From Bradyrhizobium sp. Arg816 (GTDB lineage: Bacteria > Pseudomonadota > Alphaproteobacteria > Rhizobiales > Xanthobacteraceae): a stretch of 64,000 bases of DNA. Each line of letters opens with the position of its first letter. The first letter of the stretch is position 1. Where the stretch lies: NCBI RefSeq assembly GCF_029989365.1, contig NZ_JAPRAQ010000010.1, positions 62,001-126,000 on the forward strand, in the 5' to 3' direction. The translations under genes and the position numbers were made by a program. This document shows positions 32,770 to 40,961 of the stretch, piece by piece. The notes below the pieces were generated by a model, which did no database searches, was not told the origin of the DNA, and saw only the letters and a program-made list of their open reading frames with translations.

Positions 32770-33508
32770 GACTGCAATCGCGGACGCTCCCGCAAAAGCC
32801 GCAACCGGCGGCAACATCCTCCAGGTCCGCAACCTGGAAGCATGGTACGGCGAGTCCCACATCCTGCACGGGATCAATTTCGACGTGAACGCGGGCGAGG
32901 TGGTCACCCTGCTCGGCCGCAACGGCGCCGGCAAGACGACGACGCTGAAGTCGATCATGGGCATCATCGGCAAGCGGACCGGCTCGGTGAAGTTCAACAA
33001 TCAGGAGATCATCCGCGCGACCTCCGACAAGATCGCGCGGATGGGCATCGCGTTCTGCCCGGAGGAACGCGGCATTTTCTCCAGTCTCGATGTGCGGGAG
33101 AATTTGTTGCTGCCGCCGGTGGTTCGCCCGGGCGGATTGCCGCTCGAGCAGATCTTCGATCTGTTTCCGAATCTGAAAGAACGTCTCAACAGCCAGGGCA
33201 CCAAGCTGTCCGGCGGTGAGCAGCAGATGCTCGCGATCGCGCGCATCCTGCGAACCGGCGCGAGCTTCCTGATGCTGGACGAGCCGACCGAAGGTCTTGC
33301 GCCTGTCATCATCCAGCAGATCGGCCACACCATTGCGCGGCTCAAGAAGGAGGGTTTTACCATCCTCCTGGTCGAGCAGAACTTCCGGTTCGCATCCACC
33401 GTCGCCGACCGCTATTACGTGGTCGAACACGGCAAGATCATTGACGGATTTTCCAACGCGGAGCTTGCCGCCAACATGGACAAGCTCCACACCTATCTCG
33501 GCGTCTAA
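32762..33508 (+). CDS. livF: Branched-chain amino acid ABC transporter ATP-binding protein LivF
   Basis: The 248-residue ATPase has Walker A GRNGAGKTT, the full signature LSGGEQQM, Walker B FLMLDEPTEGLAP and the LivF-type end (RYYVVEHGKIIDGF). It pairs with LivG to form the heterodimeric ATPase. Start ATG 32762 overlaps livG, ensuring equal expression. Confidence 0.92.
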   Translation: MPETAIADAPAKAATGGNILQVRNLEAWYGESHILHGINFDVNAGEVVTLLGRNGAGKTTTLKSIMGIIGKRTGSVKFNNQEIIRATSDKIARMGIAFCPEERGIFSSLDVRENLLLPPVVRPGGLPLEQIFDLFPNLKERLNSQGTKLSGGEQQMLAIARILRTGASFLMLDEPTEGLAPVIIQQIGHTIARLKKEGFTILLVEQNFRFASTVADRYYVVEHGKIIDGFSNAELAANMDKLHTYLGV

Positions 33509-33556
33509 GACGGCCAAGCGTCAAACGGCCACGAGAAAATTCACGAGGGAAGTAGC

Positions 33557-34777
33557 ATGAAAAAGTCGATTGCGTCGTTTCTGCTCGGCACGGCGTTGGC
33601 CGTCACAACGGCTGGCGTAGCCTTTGCGCAGGACAAGTCCGTCAAGATCGGTGCGCTGTCCGATCAGTCCGGCCTCTATGCCGACCTCGGCGGTCCCGGC
33701 TCGACGCTCGCCGCCCAGATGGCCGTCGATGATTCCGGCCTTGCGGCGAAGGGCTGGAAGATCGACATCATCTCCGGCGATCACCAGAATAAGCCCGACA
33801 TCGGCACCGCGATCGCGCGGCAGTGGTTCGACGTCGAGAAAGTCGACGTCATCGTCGACGTGCCGAACTCCGGCGTGGCGCTTGCCGTCAACAACGTCGT
33901 CAAGGAAAAGAACGGCGTCTACATCAACTCGGGCGCGGCGACCTCGGATCTGACCAACGCGCAGTGCTCGCCCAATACCGTGCACTGGACCTACGACACC
34001 TACATGCTGGCCCACACCACGGGCCAGGCTCTGGTGAAGGCCGGTGGCGACAGCTGGTTCTTCCTGACCGCGGACTACGCCTTCGGTGCGGCGCTCGAGC
34101 GCGATACCACGGCCGTGGTCACCGCCAACGGCGGCAAGGTCGTCGGCGGCGTCAAGCATCCGCTCAACACGCCGGACTTCTCGTCCTTCCTGCTTCAGGC
34201 GCAGGCGTCCAAGGCCAAGATCATCGGCCTCGCCAACGCCGGCGGTGACACCACCAACTCGATCAAGCAGGCGGCCGAGTTCGGCATCGTCAAGGGCGGC
34301 CAGAAGCTCGCGGCGTTGCTGCTATTCCTCACCGACGTCAAGGCGATCGGGCTTGAGACCGCGCAGGGCCTCAACTTCACCGAGACCTTCTACTGGGACA
34401 TGAACGACCAGACCCGGGCGTTCTCCAAGCGCTTCGCCGCGAAGATGAAGAACAATGCCCCGCCCACCATGGTGCAGGCCGGCGTCTATGCGGGCGTACG
34501 TCACTATCTCAAGACGCTGGAAACGCTCGGCGGCAATCCCCATGACGGCGTCAAGGTCGTCGAGAAGATGAAGTCGATTCCGACCGAGGACGACCTGTTC
34601 GGCAAGGGCGAGATCCAGCCGAACGGCCGCACCATCCACAATGCCTATCTGTTCGAGGTGAAGAAGCCCTCGGAGTCCAAGGGGCCGTGGGACTTCTACA
34701 AGCTGGTCGGCACCGTGTCGGGTGACCAGGCTTTCACGCCGCTCTCCGAGAGCAAGTGCGCGCTCTTGAAGAAGTAA
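33557..34777 (+). CDS. livK: Branched-chain amino acid ABC transporter substrate-binding protein
   Basis: The 406-residue protein begins with a signal peptide (KKSIASFLLGTALAVTTAGV, cleavage near AFA-QD), followed by a type I periplasmic binding fold (VKIGALSDQSGLYADLGGPG, then YAFGAALERDTTAVVTANGG). It captures the amino acid in the periplasm and delivers it to LivHM. A strong hairpin after the gene (34784-34816) may trim or reduce readthrough so that this protein is made in excess. Substrate specificity is inferred from the operon. Confidence 0.9.
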   Translation: MKKSIASFLLGTALAVTTAGVAFAQDKSVKIGALSDQSGLYADLGGPGSTLAAQMAVDDSGLAAKGWKIDIISGDHQNKPDIGTAIARQWFDVEKVDVIVDVPNSGVALAVNNVVKEKNGVYINSGAATSDLTNAQCSPNTVHWTYDTYMLAHTTGQALVKAGGDSWFFLTADYAFGAALERDTTAVVTANGGKVVGGVKHPLNTPDFSSFLLQAQASKAKIIGLANAGGDTTNSIKQAAEFGIVKGGQKLAALLLFLTDVKAIGLETAQGLNFTETFYWDMNDQTRAFSKRFAAKMKNNAPPTMVQAGVYAGVRHYLKTLETLGGNPHDGVKVVEKMKSIPTEDDLFGKGEIQPNGRTIHNAYLFEVKKPSESKGPWDFYKLVGTVSGDQAFTPLSESKCALLKK

Positions 34778-34783
34778 GATGAC

Positions 34784-34816
34784 CGCCCGCAGGCCATCAG
34801 GCCTGCGGGCGATTTT
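34784..34816 (+). terminator. Strong hairpin between livK and livH
   Basis: CGCCCGCAGGCC and GGCCTGCGGGCG form a perfect 12-bp stem around ATCA, followed by ATTTTC. It probably acts as a partial terminator or mRNA stabiliser inside the operon, giving more binding protein than permease. Confidence 0.8.
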
Positions 34817-34849
34817 CAGGGAACGCCGAAGGGACCGGGTGCGGGATCG

Positions 34850-35713
34850 ATGCAGGCTCTTTACGCTCAGCTACTGGTGGGATTGATCAACGGCTCGTTC
34901 TACGCGCTGCTCAGTCTCGGGCTTGCCGTGATCTTCGGCATGCTCAACATCATCAATTTCGCCCACGGCGCGCTCTACATGATGGGCGCGTTCGTTGCCT
35001 ATTTCCTGCTGAGCCTCGGCGGCATCAACTACTGGTGGGCGCTGCTGATCGCGCCTGTTATCGTCGGCATCTTCGGCATGATCCTGGAACGGACCATGCT
35101 GCAATGGCTGACCGGGCTCGACCACCTCTACGGTCTGCTCCTGACCTTCGGCATCGCGCTGATCGTGCAGGGTGTGTTCCAGAACTATTTCGGCTCCTCC
35201 GGTCTGCCTTATGCCATTCCGGACCAGCTCAAGGGCGGCATGAATCTCGGCTTCATGTTCCTGCCGATCTATCGCGGCTGGGTCGTCATCTTCTCGCTGG
35301 TGGTATGTATCGCCACCTGGTTCCTGATCGAGAAGACCCGGCTCGGTGCCTACCTGCGCGCCGCCACTGAAAATCCGACACTGGTCCGCGCCTTCGGCAT
35401 CAACGTGCCGCGCATGATCACGCTGACCTACGGTCTTGGCGTTGGCCTTGCGGCGCTCGCGGGCGTGCTCTCGGCACCGATCAACCAGGTGCGGCCGTTG
35501 ATGGGCGCCGACCTCATCATCGTCGTGTTCGCGGTGGTCGTGATCGGCGGCATGGGATCGATCATGGGCTCCATCATCACCGGCTTTGCGCTCGGTGTGA
35601 TCGAGGGCCTGACCAAGTATTTCTACCCCGAGGCCTCCAACACCGTCGTGTTCGTGCTGATGGTGCTGGTGCTCTTGGTGAAGCCAACGGGATTGACGGG
35701 AAGGGCGGCCTGA
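34850..35713 (+). CDS. livH: Branched-chain amino acid ABC transporter permease LivH
   Basis: The 287-residue protein has about eight membrane helices and the LivH signature segments (LYAQLLVGLINGSFYALLSL and the cytoplasmic loop with ENPTLVRAFGINVPRMITL). It forms the channel with LivM. The gap after livK contains the hairpin. ATG 34850 follows GGGATC. It is followed after one base by livM. Confidence 0.92.
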   Translation: MQALYAQLLVGLINGSFYALLSLGLAVIFGMLNIINFAHGALYMMGAFVAYFLLSLGGINYWWALLIAPVIVGIFGMILERTMLQWLTGLDHLYGLLLTFGIALIVQGVFQNYFGSSGLPYAIPDQLKGGMNLGFMFLPIYRGWVVIFSLVVCIATWFLIEKTRLGAYLRAATENPTLVRAFGINVPRMITLTYGLGVGLAALAGVLSAPINQVRPLMGADLIIVVFAVVVIGGMGSIMGSIITGFALGVIEGLTKYFYPEASNTVVFVLMVLVLLVKPTGLTGRAA

Positions 35714-35714
35714 T

Positions 35715-36683
35715 ATGACAGCCTTGACGGACGACACGCTGCCGGTGACCCCGCGCGCCATTCGAGACGAGATGATCGTATTCGTCATGATGGCATTGCT
35801 GCTGGCCGCAGTGCCATTCAGCGGCATCTACCCGTTCTTCGTGATGCAGGCGCTGTGCTTCGCGCTGCTTGCCTGTGCTTTCAACCTCCTGATCGGCTAT
35901 GGCGGCTTGCTCTCGTTCGGCCACGCGATGTTCCTCGGCACGGCGGGCTACTGCAGCGCGCATGCACTGAAGGTGTGGGCGCTGCCGCCGGAGCTCGGCA
36001 TCCTCGTCGGAATCGTCGCGGCTTTCGGGCTCTCGCTCATCACCGGCTACATCTCGATCCGCCGCCAGGGCATCTACTTCTCGATGATCACGCTGGCGCT
36101 GTCGCAGCTGCTTTACTTCATCTACCTCCAGGCGCCATTCACCCATGGTGAGGACGGCATCCAAGGCATTCCGCAGGGGCGCATGTTCGGCGTGTTCGAT
36201 CTCTCGAAGCCGACGGTGCTTTATTATGTCGTGCTGGTCGGCTTCCTCGCCGGCTTCCTGCTGATCTACCGCATCATCAACTCGCCGTTCGGCGAGGTGC
36301 TGAAGGCGATCCGCGAGAACGAGCCGCGCGCGATCTCGCTCGGATACCGGACCGACCAGTACAAGTTCCTGGCGTTCGTCCTGTCGGGCACGCTGGCCGG
36401 CTTCGCCGGTTCGCTGAAAGTGTTCGTGGCGCAGAACGCCTCGCTCACCGATGTGCACTGGTCGATGTCGGGCGAGGTCGTGCTGATGACGCTGGTCGGC
36501 GGTCTCGGCACCATTTTCGGTCCCGTGGTCGGCGCCTTCGCGATCATCGCCATGCAGCAATATCTGGCCGGCTTCGGCCAGTGGGTGACGGTGATCCAGG
36601 GCTCGATCTTCGTGGTCTGCGTGCTCACCTTCCGTCGCGGGGTCATCGGCGAAATCGCCCATTACTTCCGGCGTTCACTATAA
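35715..36683 (+). CDS. livM: Branched-chain amino acid ABC transporter permease LivM
   Basis: The 322-residue protein has about nine to ten membrane helices and the LivM loop KAIRENEPRAISLGYRTDQY that contacts the ATPases. It completes the transporter. It is the last host gene before the prophage. A hairpin lies 54 bases downstream. Confidence 0.92.
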   Translation: MTALTDDTLPVTPRAIRDEMIVFVMMALLLAAVPFSGIYPFFVMQALCFALLACAFNLLIGYGGLLSFGHAMFLGTAGYCSAHALKVWALPPELGILVGIVAAFGLSLITGYISIRRQGIYFSMITLALSQLLYFIYLQAPFTHGEDGIQGIPQGRMFGVFDLSKPTVLYYVVLVGFLAGFLLIYRIINSPFGEVLKAIRENEPRAISLGYRTDQYKFLAFVLSGTLAGFAGSLKVFVAQNASLTDVHWSMSGEVVLMTLVGGLGTIFGPVVGAFAIIAMQQYLAGFGQWVTVIQGSIFVVCVLTFRRGVIGEIAHYFRRSL

Positions 36684-36736
36684 GCTTTTGATATTGCACC
36701 AATTTCATTGGCGCCGGAATCCGGTGGATGATCCGA

Positions 36737-36768
36737 CTCCGCGGGCGTGAGATGACACGCGCGCGGAG
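36737..36768 (+). terminator. Putative terminator after livM
   Basis: CTCCGCG and CGCGGAG, extended by GCGTG and CACGC with one mismatched pair, form a 12-bp stem with a 6-nt loop. There is no T-run. It plausibly ends the liv transcript. Confidence 0.55.
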
Positions 36769-36888
36769 CGGAAATGGTCTATGACAGTTTTGTGACGGCC
36801 AGTTCGGGCCGGGCCATTTCCAACCGGTAACCTATCCCCATGATGCGATGGTTTCGCGCTTTCCTTCCCAAGGATTGCGCTAATCGCT
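36769..36888. other. Left prophage junction region
   Basis: This 120-base stretch lies between the liv terminator and the integrase gene, which reads toward it. By analogy with other tyrosine-integrase phages the left attachment site should lie here. I see no tRNA gene or tmRNA end, and the right junction lies outside the window, so the core repeat cannot be identified. Confidence 0.4.
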
Positions 36889-37899
36889 CTAAGCTACTGC
36901 TACGACTTGATTTTCTGCCTCTAGGTCTGCGTAGTGCGCCAGAGGAGGACCAGTTAGAAGGTCGGTTAGCTTCGGGTTCTTGATCGCGTGTCCGTAGGTC
37001 TTCAGCACCTGCGCAGCGTCCTTCCAGCCGCCGAGCCACGCCACCGTCACCACGTCCACGCCGCGCCTCAGGAGCCCCGTAGCGAAGCCGTGGCGGCAGG
37101 AGTGGGGCGTCAGGCGCTTGATGCTGGCCTTCTTGCAGGCGGTCGCCCAGGCGTCCTTGAGTGAGCTCAGACGTCCGTAGATGAACACGCCGCGGCCCTC
37201 GACCCGCTTCAGGTTAGCGAGCGCCGCGACCAGGGCAGCGGGCAGGTGGGCCACGCGCTCCTTGCTGACCTTGGATTCCCGGATCAGCGCCGTTCCGCGC
37301 TGGAGGTCGAGGTCTTCCCATTGGAGGTCAACTGCCTCGCCGGGCCGGGCGCCGGTCAGGTACATGAACAGGACCATGGCTCCGAGGTGCGGCTTGGCAG
37401 CCGACCGGAAGCGCGTCACCCATTCGAGCGTCGCAGGGTCCTTCACCTTGGCGTCCTCCGGATAGCGTTCCACGGTCAGCTTGGTGCACAGCTTCGACCT
37501 GGCCGCATGGTTGATCACGGCTAGCGTCGGGACGATCGCCAGCCGGTTGAGGCTCGCGTTGCCAACGTTCGGGTAGAGGTCCTTGGCCATGACTTGGATA
37601 GATCCCTCTGAGATGTCCCGCACCAGCGTCGGCCCTAGGTACTTCTCGATGGGTTCAAGGAACGTCGTTGACTTGCCGGCTGCACGGTAGATCTGCGCAG
37701 CTCGAGCAAACGTCAGGATGGCCTCGGGTCCATCGAAATGACCTTTCCAGTATTTGTCTTCGAACTCGGCAGCCTGGCGCGCCGCGATGTCCTTGTCCGC
37801 GGTGTGGAGAGACAGGTTAATGCGGCGTCGCTTGCCAGTCGGGCCAACTGTTCCGCGGCAATAGTAGATCCCCTTACGCCGATAGAGCTTAAGCGGCAT
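36889..37899 (-). CDS. int: Phage tyrosine integrase
   Basis: The 336-residue protein has a tyrosine recombinase catalytic domain: R185 in TGARPGEAV, H266 and R269 in the HSCRHGFAT box, the WLGGW segment near W292 and nucleophile Y302 in LKTYGHA. It catalyses integration and, with an excision factor, excision. It sits at the left end of the prophage with its 3' end facing the junction. The 5' end overlaps the small HTH gene by 187 bases. Confidence 0.92.
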   Translation of the reverse strand: MPLKLYRRKGIYYCRGTVGPTGKRRRINLSLHTADKDIAARQAAEFEDKYWKGHFDGPEAILTFARAAQIYRAAGKSTTFLEPIEKYLGPTLVRDISEGSIQVMAKDLYPNVGNASLNRLAIVPTLAVINHAARSKLCTKLTVERYPEDAKVKDPATLEWVTRFRSAAKPHLGAMVLFMYLTGARPGEAVDLQWEDLDLQRGTALIRESKVSKERVAHLPAALVAALANLKRVEGRGVFIYGRLSSLKDAWATACKKASIKRLTPHSCRHGFATGLLRRGVDVVTVAWLGGWKDAAQVLKTYGHAIKNPKLTDLLTGPPLAHYADLEAENQVVAVA

Positions 37900-38090
37900 C
37901 GCTCCCCCTCCCGAATGGCTGCCTTGATCCGACCGATGTCGGCAAAGTCGAAACGTTTGTTCCGACCGATCGGAACGTAGAACGGAATTCCAGAGCTATC
38001 CACAGGATGGTCAGCAAGCCAGTACTGAAACCAGCGCTTGGACACGCCGATCTCGGACGCAGTCTGTGCAAGTGTCAGAAGCTTGTGCAT
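37713..38090 (-). CDS. Putative excisionase-like HTH protein overlapping the integrase
   Basis: The N-terminal 60 residues (LLTLAQTASEIGVSKRWFQY, then GIPFYVPIGRNKRFDFADI) form a MerR/excisionase-type winged helix, expected upstream of an integrase. The frame stays open through another 62 residues that overlap the integrase start; this tail is Arg/Ser-rich and may be non-conserved. It could be an Xis that directs excision. Confidence 0.6.
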   Translation of the reverse strand: MHKLLTLAQTASEIGVSKRWFQYWLADHPVDSSGIPFYVPIGRNKRFDFADIGRIKAAIREGERCRLSSIGVRGSTIAAEQLARLASDAALTCLSTPRTRTSRRARLPSSKTNTGKVISMDPRPS

Positions 38091-38146
38091 GCAACCACTC
38101 TATCAGATTTGCAAAGGCCATCAAAACAATTTCGGAAAAACGCCAC

Positions 38147-38392
38147 TCATGTTTTAGATGCGGTGTTTCCATCGGAACGCAGCACATCGTGAAGGGGCGT
38201 CAGCCTGTCGCCCTCATCTTCGCAGATGAAACCGCCATTGCCGGCGCAAGCGTCGCACTCGACGGAATACACATCATCGTGTCCGAACCCGCAGCCGGCC
38301 TCGTAGACGAAGATGTTTCTATAGATCACACCTTCGCCTCCGCAGATTTCGCAGTCCTTCCATACTTCTGGAGCATTGAGCAGGTCGGTCAT
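38147..38392 (-). CDS. Small DnaJ-type zinc-finger phage protein
   Basis: The 81-residue protein has two CxxCxGxG-like motifs, CEICGGEG and CDACAGNG, the same pattern as the DnaJ central zinc domain. It is the last clearly translated gene of the leftward early operon. Such proteins are common in phages and may bind protein or RNA. Role unknown. Confidence 0.65.
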   Translation of the reverse strand: MTDLLNAPEVWKDCEICGGEGVIYRNIFVYEAGCGFGHDDVYSVECDACAGNGGFICEDEGDRLTPLHDVLRSDGNTASKT

Positions 38393-38396
38393 GTCC

Positions 38397-38675
38397 CTAC
38401 TCAGTGCAGGCGTGACGTTGCGGGCAGCATGACTTGCCAGCGCATTCCTTCGGCTTGTAGCAGAAGGCCGGGCACTTCCCGCTGATCGGATGCTCGAATT
38501 GCCAGATGACGGGATTGGCCGGGTAGGGGAGCGGCTTCATCGTGAAGTCTTTGTACTCGCCGCCGCCAACCTTCTTGCCGCTGAACTTTTCGGCAATCTG
38601 CTTCGCGTCGTAATCGCTGCCGCCCTCGCAATAACCCTGCGTGCCGTCAGTGAATGTGATCCAGTATCCCTGCAT
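38397..38675 (-). CDS. Hypothetical phage protein, Cys-rich C terminus
   Basis: The 92-residue protein starts MQGYWITFTDGTQGYCEGGS and ends with six cysteines (GKCPAFCYKPKECAGKSCC), which could bind zinc or form a small cluster. It ends 4 bases before the next gene, so it is in the operon. I do not recognise it. Confidence 0.6.
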   Translation of the reverse strand: MQGYWITFTDGTQGYCEGGSDYDAKQIAEKFSGKKVGGGEYKDFTMKPLPYPANPVIWQFEHPISGKCPAFCYKPKECAGKSCCPQRHACTE

Positions 38676-38684
38676 AGTTTCCTC

Positions 38685-39209
38685 CTATTTTGAATCTGGC
38701 TGTAGCCCCTGGGAAATGAGCGGCCGCCAGATCACCACGACGCTGGCGAAGAATCCCGATGCGCGGTAGGGGCCACCTGTCAGGAAGCGCACGCGACCGC
38801 GGAGGTAGCGCACTTCGGCGTGGCCCACGATATCGTCATGCCACCAAGCGAGATCGGTAGACGCCGGCAGCAGCCCGACGATCAGCGCACCGTTCTGTTG
38901 CTCGAGCCGAGCCTTCTTCGTCCAGGCGTAGACTTCTTTGCCATAGGGCGGGTTCATGAATACCCGGTGGCCGGCCCAGCTCCGCTCGAGTCCGTTCTCG
39001 GCTTCGGTGAAGAATTCCGAGCACTTAGCCGTTGCGGGCGCCGCGCACGGGTCCAGCGTAAAGTTGAACTCGGCGTGGAGCGGGTCAAAGACCTCGGGCG
39101 GCGTCGCCCAATGGCGGCCATCGCCGTTGTAGCGGCCGTTGTTCTTCGCGCGCACCCCGCCGAGCACAGCCGGGTTATCGCTGGCCGCTATTGTCCTACG
39201 GTCAGACAT
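38685..39209 (-). CDS. Phage DNA N6-adenine methyltransferase
   Basis: The 174-residue protein matches the phage Dam family (DNA_N6-adenine MTase): WATPPEVFDPLHAEFNFTLD, LDPCAA and the catalytic NPPYG motif in FMNPPYGKEVYAW. It methylates adenine, likely to evade host restriction or to regulate phage promoters. Its start overlaps the stop of the next gene upstream by 8 bases. Confidence 0.88.
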   Translation of the reverse strand: MSDRRTIAASDNPAVLGGVRAKNNGRYNGDGRHWATPPEVFDPLHAEFNFTLDPCAAPATAKCSEFFTEAENGLERSWAGHRVFMNPPYGKEVYAWTKKARLEQQNGALIVGLLPASTDLAWWHDDIVGHAEVRYLRGRVRFLTGGPYRASGFFASVVVIWRPLISQGLQPDSK

Positions 39210-39498
39210 CGGGCGTTCTCACATGCGGAGAAAGAGACGACAAGGCTTTGGCCGCCGCCCTGAGCGCTCCCACGCGGGCATAAGCGAGTGCATCGTCGGG
39301 CATGCCGTTATAAACGGAGATGCCAGAACCGAACGGCCGGAGGGCCTCTCGCGCACCCTCGACCAGTGCGCGGGCCTGTGCCAGCGCGCGCCAGAGATCG
39401 TTAACCAGATGCAGGGTTCCCATATGCATGCCCATGGGCTGGCCTGGCAGGCTCAAGGTTTGAAACTGCTCAACACGTTGCTTAAGGTCGTCGCTCAT
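39202..39498 (-). CDS. Hypothetical phage early protein, helical
   Basis: The 98-residue protein starts at ATG 39498 (SDDLKQRVEQFQTLSLPGQP) one base after the stop of the preceding gene and ends inside the methyltransferase start. The sequence is mostly helical with a GARXALRPFGSG segment. No known family. The tight spacing supports it being real. Confidence 0.6.
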   Translation of the reverse strand: MSDDLKQRVEQFQTLSLPGQPMGMHMGTLHLVNDLWRALAQARALVEGAREALRPFGSGISVYNGMPDDALAYARVGALRAAAKALSSLSPHVRTPDV

Positions 39499-39499
39499 T

Positions 39500-40504
39500 T
39501 CAAAACCCCGCATCAGTTGGAGCGTCTACGCGGCGGACCTCGTAGGTTCCGGCGTCGAGACGCATGCCGTTGAATATTTGATCGTGGGTGAGTGTGATCT
39601 GGCGCCAGCCCTCTGCCGGAGAGCGAAGCTCTGGAGTGCTAAGTTCCGCAATGGCGGCCTCGATGGCGCTTACGTCGCGCTCCCAAACGGACATCAGCCG
39701 ATTGCCGCCAAGCGTGTAGGCGCGCTTCATGACATCGCGCAGCGTCAACAACTTTGCCCAGTCGCCGCCATTCATTCTCTCACATTGGGCAGGCTCGATA
39801 TCTGCCGGAGTGCGCGAACCAAGCGCCGCAAATTCTTCTGCCAAGCATTCGGCGGCATAGGTCGGCGCGGTGTACTCAATGCCGTCTTTCCAGCGCTTGC
39901 ACGTCAGGCTGTCATACAGCGAGCCAACCGTGACTTTGCGCAGAATGGCCATGATTTGGCCGGCGTCGGGCCGGGCTTGAGCATCTTGGGCACGATCATC
40001 GCCGCTTATCGCCGCACCCTCTGCCGCATCTGACGCTGGCGGAGAGCGCAGAGGCGTGAGCGCGGCAATAGCTTCCTTGGCAAGTCGGCCATAGCGACCT
40101 TGCGCGTCGTCATCGGCAATTTCCTCCAAACGAGATATCGCTTGGTGCCATAGCTCGTCGTTGGGGGTCGATTGTTGGGCACGATCATCGCCGCACCTCT
40201 CCGGAGTGAGAGCGGATGGCCCAGCAATAAGCCGGATGGCCTTCGCGGTAGCCATGCCTGCATCCCAACTCGCCACGGCTTCCGCATCGCCTTGGTTATG
40301 GCAATAGCAGCGCTCGCAATCGCACGGTCGTGACCCTTTGGGTTCTACGACCTTTGCGGCTTCCTCGAACGCCTGTGCGCGGGCCTGCTCCAGCTGCGGC
40401 TGCATGTCGACCGCTTCCGATCGGTGATGCGCTGTTGTCAGCGCGCGCCGATCCAAGAGTTCGCCAGAGCACCACGAGCATTTTACTGTCGGGATTTCAG
40501 TCAT
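39500..40504 (-). CDS. Hypothetical phage protein with N-terminal zinc ribbon
   Basis: The 334-residue protein opens with a possible zinc pair CSWCSGE and a later CDCERCYC cluster, followed by low-complexity, acidic and repeat-rich stretches and a C-terminal segment (GWRQITLTHDQIFNGMRLDA). GGAGAT precedes ATG 40504. No function is recognised. Low-complexity linkers suggest modular evolution. Confidence 0.6.
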   Translation of the reverse strand: MTEIPTVKCSWCSGELLDRRALTTAHHRSEAVDMQPQLEQARAQAFEEAAKVVEPKGSRPCDCERCYCHNQGDAEAVASWDAGMATAKAIRLIAGPSALTPERCGDDRAQQSTPNDELWHQAISRLEEIADDDAQGRYGRLAKEAIAALTPLRSPPASDAAEGAAISGDDRAQDAQARPDAGQIMAILRKVTVGSLYDSLTCKRWKDGIEYTAPTYAAECLAEEFAALGSRTPADIEPAQCERMNGGDWAKLLTLRDVMKRAYTLGGNRLMSVWERDVSAIEAAIAELSTPELRSPAEGWRQITLTHDQIFNGMRLDAGTYEVRRVDAPTDAGF

Positions 40505-40517
40505 GTCACGTCATCTC

Positions 40518-40604
40518 CTATAGCGGTGTGCGGAGCGCGTGATCGACAAGCGTGCCGATGATCACTCCGGCCAAGAATATTTTCCACTCACTCCAGCTCG
40601 GCAT
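40518..40604 (-). CDS. Micro-ORF: 28-residue single-helix protein
   Basis: The frame ATG 40604 to TAG 40518 encodes a peptide with a hydrophobic core (IFLAGVIIGTLV) and a charged end. It starts 3 bases after the stop of the previous gene and has AGGA upstream. It is one of several such peptides in this operon. Reality inferred from spacing. Confidence 0.5.
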   Translation of the reverse strand: MPSWSEWKIFLAGVIIGTLVDHALRTPL

Positions 40605-40607
40605 GTC

Positions 40608-40961
40608 TCACATCCTGCCCCACACGCGAAGCGGGCCGCGGCCATCGTCGCTCGGCACGACGTACCAAGTCATCCCTCCAAGAGCTGCGCCAATGGCGAG
40701 GATGATCACTAATTCAACGATGGTTCTTCGGCGCTTAGCCGGGCTATCATTCGGAATGCTCATTGGTTGCCGGGCCCCCATGTGGAAGCGAAGAGCTTCG
40801 TAGTAGCTTTCGGTGGTTTCGCCGCCTTCGCGGACTGCGGCTACGATGGACGCCCACTCGTTCGGCGGAATGCCCAGATAGACCTGTAAACTTTCGTTCT
40901 TAACGGTAACGGAGCCGTCTTCATTTCGGCGGAAAATCCAGCCGTCGCGCCAATAATGCAT
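40608..40961 (-). CDS. Hypothetical phage membrane-anchored protein
   Basis: The 117-residue protein has an N-terminal soluble half (YWRDGWIFRRNEDGSVTVKN) and a C-terminal membrane helix (TIVELVIILAIGAALGGMTW). It abuts the previous gene with no gap. Possibly an anti-host or superinfection-related membrane protein. No family recognised. Confidence 0.6.
   Translation of the reverse strand: MHYWRDGWIFRRNEDGSVTVKNESLQVYLGIPPNEWASIVAAVREGGETTESYYEALRFHMGARQPMSIPNDSPAKRRRTIVELVIILAIGAALGGMTWYVVPSDDGRGPLRVWGRM

Noticed and set aside
36684..36888. tRNA or tmRNA target at the integrase side
   Set aside because: No cloverleaf or T-arm consensus found by eye on either strand.
37181..37465. Forward frames inside the integrase gene
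   Set aside because: Shadow frames of the integrase; no start signals.
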